A DNA stretch of 64,000 nt from Diphasiastrum complanatum (Eukaryota; Streptophyta; Lycopodiopsida; Lycopodiales; Lycopodiaceae): assembly GCA_029204225.1 (NCBI GenBank), contig MU832175.1, positions 1-64,000 of the forward strand. Reading direction: 5' to 3'. The number at the start of each line of letters is the position of its first letter. Position 1 is the first letter of the stretch. Of the stretch, positions 57,185-64,000 are shown in pieces. Made by a program: the position numbers and the translations under genes. The notes under the pieces were generated by a model. The model made no database searches. It saw only the letters and a list, made by a program, of their open reading frames with translations, and was not told the origin of the DNA.

Positions 57185-57832
57185 AAAATTGTCAACTAGT
57201 AGTATTTTCCTAACTTGAGATTTTGTAGGCCTATGGCCAAATAAAAGTTAGAGATAGGTTCATACATGTATGTAGAGGCCCAAAGTATGTGTACACTACT
57301 TTTGAGGTCACATTAATTAGAGGAGGTCGAGTGTGGAGCTCTTCTATTGGCTCATAATTTGGTGCATTCCTATTTGACCAAATTTCTAGGTATATGGGTG
57401 AATCCTATTGGACCCCAATTTTAGCCTATCATAAGACAAGTGGCCAAGAGGCACTATGGCTGCTATAAATAGCCATCTCCACGAGTATGTACACATCTCA
57501 TTTTCATTCTATTGAATGAATGTTATGCTCTTTGAAGGTCCATCTTCTTCTCTCTCACTTTTTTGTTCATATCTTGCATTCTAGCCACTAGAATTGTGAT
57601 TTCTTTGTTGCTATGGCTTCACACGTGTGAAATGCAGGTTGTAGGCTCTGAAGTACGGACAGGGACAGCAAGTTTCTGTTTGTGGAAGCTTATGATCAGA
57701 TTTTGATGTTTAGTTGATGTTTAGTATGCTTAACATCACAATTTCTATCATTTTTTCAATCTAGATGTGCATAACTTCCATGGCCAAGATCTTTATGAAA
57801 CTTTAGCATCTTTTGGATCTGAGTTTTTCACA
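57180..57832 (+). repeat. 3' LTR of copia copy B
   Basis: Identical by eye to 51972-52624. The gag-pol stop codon (57182-57184) lies at LTR positions 3-5. Confidence 0.96.
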
Positions 57833-57866
57833 TTACATAGGTATGTAACATTCCTTCCCCCTAAAC

Positions 57867-60800
57867 TTAAATTTTTCCTTGTAGAAAAAAATTTGGAAAA
57901 TTCTTCTGGAGATCAGCCTCCTTTTCCCAGATATCCTCCTCTTCTGATTTGCCCCTCCACCTAACTAAAAATTCCCAAAGCACTCTACTCCGTAGAGTTC
58001 TCTGCCGGCTATTAACAATCGCCTCGGGTTCAAGTGGTCCACTCACGGATTCATCACGAAGAAGTTCCACTAGATCTTCCACAGGGACCAAGGTCTCCCC
58101 AACCCCCAATGAGGGTTTCAACTTACTAGCATGGAAAACATGATGAATTCCGACGTTAGCTGGAGGGTCTAGTTTGTATGTGACCTTGTTTATCACTTGG
58201 ATAACCTTAAAAGGACCGCAATACCTAGGCGCCAACTTTGCACACTTAATAGTTTTCAAGCCCCTAGAGTGACTAGGGACTATCAAAAACACCCAGTCGT
58301 TGACCATGAATACCTTGTGCTTTTGATCAACATAGTGCCTTGCCCTGTTCTGGGCACTTCTTATGCTATCTTTAGCCAGCTGTAACATTTCTTGCATATC
58401 TGCAAGGAAATTAGCTGCAGCTTGCACCCGTAGGTTTTTCATGCCAACACTAATTGGTGATCGAGGTTGAAAACCATACATAAACATGAAAGGGCTGAAT
58501 CCGATCGTTCAATGTTTTGCACTGTTATATGCAAATTCCACCAGTGGAAGGTACTGTTCCCAATCAGATTGCCGATGGCCCACATATGCTCGAAGCATAT
58601 CCCCCATCGTTTGAATGGTCCTTTCCGTTTGACCGTCTGATTTCGAATGATCTATAGAACTCATACTTAAAGCTGTTTCCAACTTTTCAAATACTGCTTG
58701 CTAAAAATTCACAGTGAATTTTGGGTCAAATAGTTGAGCTAGTTCTAAAGCTTTAACAGTAGTTTTCGTTGGGATAAATTGAGCAAACTTCATAAGTCTG
58801 TCAACAATGACCCAAACCGAATCATGGCCCTTCCCTGTACGTGGAAGCCCGACCACAAAATCCATAGATATACTTTTCCACTTTCCGATAGGAATATCTA
58901 AAGGATGTAATAGGCCACTAGCTTTTAGCCTCTCTACTTTGTTCAATTGGCACTTAGTACATTTAAGTACATAGGCCTCTACCTGACTTTTCATCTTAGG
59001 CCACCAAAATTGCCTTCGAACTAAGTCAAGTGTTCTTTGTATACCCGGATGTCCTGCGCATGGACTATCATGACACTCATGCAAGATTTGGGCCCTTACA
59101 GTGTCATTCTCCGGTACACACACCTTTTCTTTACGAAACAAAGTCCTATTTCAAATTAGGAAATCCGTTTCAGTCTTTCCCTGATTCGAGGAATCAACTC
59201 CGGGTCTATAACAGTAAAGCACAACTAATTAATAACCGGTAACCGACTCAAAGCATCTGCTAGAGTATTTTGACTTCCCTTACAATAATGTATAGAAAAG
59301 TCAAAGATTTGCATCAGCTCAGCCCATCTAGCTTGTCTCCCCTTTAAATATGTAGCATCACAGAAATATCAAAGAGTCTGATGATCCGTCAAAACTTCAA
59401 ATCTGGCTCCATAGGAATGAACAATTGCAAACAATTTCTTGTCGTAGGTGCAATACCTAGACTGAGCAGGATTGAGTTTCTTGCTTTCATAAGCCATAGG
59501 ATGTCCATCCTGCATAAAAACAGCTCCAATAGCATAATCACTGGCATCGGTCCTGACCACAAAAGCCTTATTAGGATCGCCAATGATTAGTATTGGTGCC
59601 AAAGTGACACTTTTCGTAAGCAACTCAAAACAATTATTCATATCCTCTGTCCACACCACTAGTGGAATCTTAGCCCTCCGGCTTAGCATCTTATAGCCTT
59701 TCAAGGCCTGGGTAAGGGGAAATGCCAATCAAGCAAATTGAAAAATATGCTAACGAAAAAATCCCACAAACCCCAAGAAAGACTTGATTTTCCGAATTGT
59801 GGTGAGAATAGGCCAATCAATAATCCTCTGGATACGATCAGCCTCAATCTCCACCCCCCATTCGGAAATCTTATGCCCCAAGTAGGACAATTCCTTAGTA
59901 AAAAAATCACACTTAGACTCCTTGGCAAAGAGCTTTTTCCTTCTTCAAATGTCCAAGACAATCCTAAGATGCTCTTTATGTTCCGCCAAAGTCTTACTGA
60001 ACACTAGGATATCATCTAAGAATACCACTATGAATCTTCCCAAAATATGGCCTGAACAAATCGTTTATCATTTGTTGGAAAGTTGCCGGTGCATTGGTCA
60101 AACCAAAAGGCAACACCAAAAATTCGTAGTGACCAAAACCCGGTCTCCTGCCTTAATGTGTATCTGATGGTGTCCGATCTTAGATCTATCTTGGTAAAGT
60201 ACCCAGCACCACCAAGATAGTCTATTAGATCATCCATCCGTGGCAGTGGATATCTATTCTTAACGGTTACCTTGTTCAATTTCTTATAGTCGATGCAAAA
60301 CCTTATAGTCCCATCCTTTTTGGCCACCAGAACCAGTGGTGATGCCCAAGGAGACTTAGTAGGTTGTACCCACCCCTTTTTCAGGTAATTATGTAATTGC
60401 CTATTTACCTCAGCCTCTTCCGATGCACTCATCCTATAAGGACGCTGTGCGATTGGAATTGCTCCAGGTATTAGGTCACTTTTATGATCAACTGTCCTTT
60501 CTAGCGGTAAACCTACAAGAAGGTCTAAAAAAACATCATTGAATTCATGCCTAAGTTCATTATAGGCTTCAAATTCTGTAGTGTTCTCATTGGGTATATT
60601 CATGGCATTTATGTTAAGTTTTTCATCATTGCAGCAAATGATATCATTATGAAGACATAAATAAACTTTAAAATCAGAATTCTTCATAATAGAATTAAGT
60701 TCTTGTTTAGAATAAGGGTTAACATTTTTAGTGTCAACACTTAAACTAGCCTTAATCTTAATTAAAGAATTCTCATGCATAAAAGATAAAGATTTCTCAA

Positions 60801-60921
60801 CAAAATCAATTCTCAATGACTTGTTCTTATCAAAGTGCCATTGTTGCCCAAGAACAACATCTACATTAGCTAATTGAACAGCATGGAATTCTAGTTTTTC
60901 AGAATAATCTTGAATGTGCAA
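57867..60921 (-). pseudogene. Chromovirus pol: RT, RNase H, integrase, chromodomain
   Basis: RT (about 60520-59990): [51 protein letters not shown], then after a frame break near 60160 [13 protein letters not shown]. RNase H (59728-59369): VVRTDASDYAIGAVFMQDGH, FEVLTDHQTL. Integrase (59141-58500): HECHDSPCAGHPGIQRT, CTKCQLNKVERLKASGLLHP, SMDFVVGLPRTGKGHDSVWV, then LELAQLF joined to DPKFTVNF, so about 20 residues including the catalytic SD of the SDRD motif are deleted. HSKSDGQTERTIQTM follows. The C-terminus (58060-57880) LRSRVLWEFLVRWRGKSEEE has a chromodomain pattern. Many stops. Confidence 0.9.
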
Positions 60922-61016
60922 TTCTACTTAAGGAACAATAAAATCCATCAAATCGGGATTACTTCTCAATGCCATTGTCACACGGTATTTTTTCTCACTT
61001 TTTCTGGTAGGAAGGT

Positions 61017-61900
61017 TTAGCATCTGACCAAATATACATTAATAAAGTTATGAGTGGATCCCGTGTCAAAAAGAACATTAACAACTTGATCATTAACTTT
61101 ATCTTTGATGCAAATAAGGTCATTAGGACCAAAAACTAAAGAACTAAGGAAGCAAACATTCATCTCATTACTTCGAGATAGATTACCTGAGGTTGAAGCT
61201 TGTTTTTTGACGCAATCACATGCAAGGTGACCCTTGCCATTGCACTTGAAGCACAAGTTCTACTTACGAGCTTTAGCTTTATCATTGCCACCATGATGGT
61301 TTTTAAAGTTTTTCTTGGTCTTCTTAGGATTGTTGGAATTGGGATGTGTTTCACTAACAACTTCCCTATCCTTCCTCTTAAATTGAAAACCTTTTTTCTG
61401 CTCATTAGGCTGTTGATCCCTAGGTGGCTTAGGTGTGTCATCAAAGTATTTTGCAGCCCTAATAGCATCTTCTAGGGTTTTTGGATGGTTCCTACGAACA
61501 TCCACTTGATAATCTTTTGGTAACCCATCAATGCACATTAACATTTGTACCTTAGGTAGAATATCACTATAAAGTGGATTCATGTACTCATGAAAATCTT
61601 GAATAAATTGTTCCAAACCTTTATTCATGGTTAGATGACTCAATTTTGGAAGTGTTCATAGTCATCTGAAAGTGGTAGAAAATAAATTCTAAAAAGCTTG
61701 CAAAAATCATCTCATGTACAAGGTTGATTGCCCTTTGCAACTAAGTCATCCCACCAAACTAAGGCTCTTCCTTCAAGGAACATGGTGACAGTGGATAGCT
61801 TCTCAATTTCAGGGAATTGGTTCATGGCAAAGTATTTGTTCCAAACATTTAGCCAAGAACTTACTACTTCAATCTTATTGTTTGTAAGCTCAATCCAAGC
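61017..61900 (-). pseudogene. Chromovirus gag with zinc knuckle and protease start
   Basis: The gag core is near 61660-61870 (EIEKLSTVTMFLEGRALVWW, LFRIYFLPLSDDYEHFQN) with stops. An open part at 61643-61263 contains LPKDYQVDVRRNHPKTLEDA. A single TAG (61260) precedes the in-frame zinc knuckle CFKCNGKGHLACDC. The protease motif VLFDTGSTHNFI lies near 61055. Confidence 0.85.
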
Positions 61901-62752
61901 CTACTATTTGCAAGCTTAATCCAAGCTTAAGAGGAAAACAACAACAAGCTACATTTGCCTTAATCAAAAGCAAAAACCAAATCTTTATGTAAACTTCAAT
62001 TAACTAATCCAAGCTAATGTTCACATAAAGTTCTCATTCCCATTCCAATTCCATTTGTCATTTTAAAGGCAACCAAAGTTTTCACATTTCTCACTATTCT
62101 AGATTTCCAAAACCAAGAAACTAGTGTCTAGAAATGGATAACTAATGAAGCTTTATGAAAACTTCAATTTTTAGATCTGATTTTCAGATCTAAATTTCAG
62201 ATTTACAAGTCTGAAAATCATAACTTCAAAATGACAAAAAACAGAATCTCAAAACTTGTTTTATGCACAAAGTTACACTACCATTCCCTTCCTACATTGC
62301 CATATTCATGAAACTAGGAGATAGAAAGGTGTAACTAATGAAGTTTAAATGAAAACTTCACTTTTTAGATCTGAAAATCAAAACTTCAAACACTTCATTT
62401 ATGCAAAAGCAAAACACTAGTTTTGATCAAAACACAAAGCTAGAGTCAATCTTTTTGCCAAAAAAAGTTTGTGTATGTAGAGGAAGACTTGCTCTACCCA
62501 TCCCACAAATCTTTTTTCAGAACTTTTAAAAACCCAAAGCCCACTTTAAAACTTCTTTAACATGATCAAAAATCAGCTCCTAAACAATTCTATAAGCATC
62601 ACTACTCTCTTCCAAAGAAAACTAGATTCATTGGGTACTTCAACTACAAGCTTCCTACAACTAGAAAAGCCTATAATCTTCCCCAAACAAAAATTTAGTT
62701 GGTGATCTTAATAGAACTTGAAGAAGGTTAGAAAGGTTACCATCCTTTGTCT
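61901..62752 (-). other. Chromovirus leader with internal repeats
   Basis: Non-coding. AACTAATGAAG-TT, ATGAAAACTTCA and TTTTTAGATCTGA occur in the same order near 62131-62200 and near 62313-62375, so about 70 bp is duplicated with changes. Confidence 0.6.
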
Positions 62753-62764
62753 AGCTCTGATACC
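62753..62764 (-). other. Primer-binding site of the chromovirus
   Basis: GCTCTGATACCA, complement of TGGTATCAGAGC, adjacent to the 5' LTR. Confidence 0.85.
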
Positions 62765-63844
62765 ACTTTTACAAGTAGAGGTGAGGAAGTCCTCCAAATC
62801 CAAGGTAGAGCCTCCAAATGTCCTCCAAGCAACCTGCGAGCTTCAAGATGCTCCCCAACTCCAAGCTAGGATGCCTTCACCTGCAAGTAAGGATCTTCAA
62901 GCCTCCAAGGATCTCTCCTCCACCTGTGTCCCTACTCTTTAAACACAAAGATAGATAACAAGATGGCCTCAAGTATTCACCACCCAACCATAGCTAGATC
63001 CAAGCTCCAAGCAAGACCTATTTAGCACCCCTTGCTAACCATAAACAAATCACAAGCATACCACAAACTCCATAGCATTCTCAAGATCCAAACCCTACTT
63101 ATGTCCTATACCATAAGCAAGATCCAAACCTCAAGCATACTACCACAAGAAAGCACTCTACACACTAGTAGCAACACTAGAGCATAAGCAAAGCAAACAA
63201 GAGAGATCTCTCCCCCCCCAATGGGTGCCCTACTACCCTCATATAGATGGCCCATGGACCCCTCCAATGCACTGTGGAGTTCCATGCTCATCCAATGAGA
63301 GAGAGAGAAGCCTAGGGGAGTTAAAGACTCTCCAAGAGCCTCCATAGGCTTATGGAAGGTCAAGAGACTCCTTCCATAACCTATGACTCTTTGAATGCCT
63401 TTCTTGTGGGAGTTGTGAACTCAATGAACACTTTAGAAGGGCACCCTCCTACTAGGTCCCATTGCCCAAGTTGTGCATGTATACTATGGTCCTAGACCAA
63501 TAAAGTGATATGGTTCAAGGTTGAGGCCCAAGGTGTAGAAAAATAGTCATCCAATGACTTTCTAACACCTCTCTAGGTTCCATACCTCCATCCAAGGCAT
63601 AGACACCTACCTGCCCTTAACCAAGGACACTAGTACCTTAATATAAGACACATACCCTTAATACTAAGGGTACCTCTTATCCAAGGGTCACGTGACTCCA
63701 TACCTCCAACTAGGGTATAGTCACTTGCTTGTCCTTATCCAAGGGCACATACCCTTAATCCTAAGGGTACCTTGCCATTTAGCCCCCAACACTAAATGGA
63801 CTATTAGGGGTCTGAATTACTACTAGTTACATAGGTATGTAACA
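62765..63844 (-). repeat. 5' LTR of the chromovirus
   Basis: About 1080 bp between the primer-binding site and the host junction. The last 504 bp match the 3' LTR pieces. It begins (minus strand) TGTTACATACC. The inner end does not show a clean CA. A TATATGAG-type motif on the minus strand lies near 63240. Confidence 0.8.
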
Positions 63845-64000
63845 GGAACACAAGATCTTTCGTCATTTGTATTGCAAAGGTGTTGTCCATCTGCAAGACC
63901 AGGGGCTCGTTCCTTGTTTCACCCAATTCGTCTAGGAACTGCCTTAGCCAGATTATCTCGTTGGCCATCTTTGCTGCTGCTACGTACTCTGCTTTGCAGG
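63845..64000 (-). pseudogene. Copia RNase H fragment interrupted by the chromovirus
   Basis: On the minus strand: AEYVAAAKMANEIIWLRQFL, DELGE and PLVLQMDNTFAIQMTKDLVF, the plant copia RNase H around the catalytic Asp (compare CDNQSAIxxxxNPVF). It runs off the right edge and is cut on the left by the chromovirus LTR at 63844. The two families of complete copia elements here have a different RNase H sequence, so this is another family. Confidence 0.85.

Larger units (their letters stand above)
51972..57832 (+). mobile_element. Complete young Ty1/copia retrotransposon, copy B
   Basis: 5861 bp, the same length as copy A and nearly identical. LTRs are 51972-52624 and 57180-57832 (653 bp each, identical to each other by eye). 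Target duplication TTACA lies at 51967-51971 and 57833-57837. The primer-binding site TGGTATCAGAGC is at 52625-52636 and the polypurine tract GAAGAGGGAG ends at 57179. One intact 1316-codon frame. Inserted into the chromovirus 3' LTR. Confidence 0.97.
51481..57850 (-). repeat. 3' LTR of the chromovirus, truncated and split by copia copy B
   Basis: 51481-51971 matches 63341-63830 of the right LTR, and 57838-57850 supplies the last bases TAGGTATGTAACA after the inserted copia. The outer ~575 bp are missing and replaced by the inverted-repeat segment. The complement of the element's polypurine tract (TTCCTTCCCCCT, 57851-57862) follows directly. Confidence 0.85.
57851..62764 (-). mobile_element. 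Chromovirus (Ty3/gypsy) internal region, decayed
   Basis: Minus-strand element with 5' LTR at 62765-63844 and 3' LTR at 51481-57850. In order from the right: primer-binding site, leader, gag with zinc knuckle, protease, RT, RNase H, integrase, chromodomain, polypurine tract. Frames are broken throughout. RT-RNase H-integrase order and the terminal chromodomain define a chromovirus. Confidence 0.9.

Overview
This window is nuclear DNA of a land plant, most likely a seed plant. It holds one spliced plant cell-wall glycosyltransferase gene, one plant-type secreted leucine-rich-repeat gene, and many plant Ty1/copia and Ty3/gypsy retrotransposons primed by initiator-tRNA-Met sites (TGGTATCAGAGC). 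The species cannot be named from the sequence. No prokaryotic features, rRNA or tRNA genes or CRISPR arrays were seen.

Layout. 0-2 kb: 3' half of a GAUT-type GT8 galacturonosyltransferase gene (three exons seen). 2-11 kb: intergenic DNA with diverged tandem repeats, a 24/25-bp foldback (MITE-like), a receptor-kinase pseudogene fragment and a decayed copia element carrying a 133-bp TC tract. 11.9-13.1 kb: intact intronless secreted LRR gene. 14.2-31.1 kb: decayed minus-strand copia DNA, then a three-level nest. An old minus-strand copia (17.7-19.9 kb and 30.3-31.1 kb) is split by a plus-strand copia (19.87-30.27 kb). That one is split by a complete minus-strand copia (21,240-27,100) with 653-bp LTRs, a TTTAC target duplication and a 1316-codon gag-pol. 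31.1-31.5 kb: remnant of a histone-H3-like gene on the minus strand. 35.4-45.1 kb: two same-orientation fragments of one LTR family flank a block holding a spliced histone-H3-like/Ulp1-like gene (36,972-38,926), a gypsy RT fragment, an unrecognised ORF and a copia RT-RNase H fragment. 47.0-51.5 kb: a segment bounded by 275-bp inverted repeats that holds gene-like fragments and a 1.2-kb G/T-rich tract. 51.5-63.8 kb: a decayed chromovirus (gypsy with chromodomain, minus strand) whose 3' LTR is split by a second complete copia (51,972-57,832, TTACA target duplication), nearly identical to the one at 21-27 kb. At the right edge the chromovirus interrupts yet another copia RNase H.

The most unusual content is the histone-H3-like module in one continuous frame with a proline-rich basic linker and, downstream, a C48 (Ulp1-like) cysteine-protease domain. 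Three in-frame stops break exon 1 of this copy. A second, independently decayed H3-like copy at 31.1-31.5 kb lacks a stop at the H3 end and shares the KRKQS basic linker motif. This suggests that the ancestral protein really was an H3 fold with a C-terminal extension. I do not recognise this architecture as a described family; whether it belongs to a host gene or a transposon is unresolved.

Two host genes look functional (GAUT, partial in the window, and the LRR gene). Two copia elements look complete and young, because each has LTRs identical to each other as far as I could read. Everything else coding appears broken.
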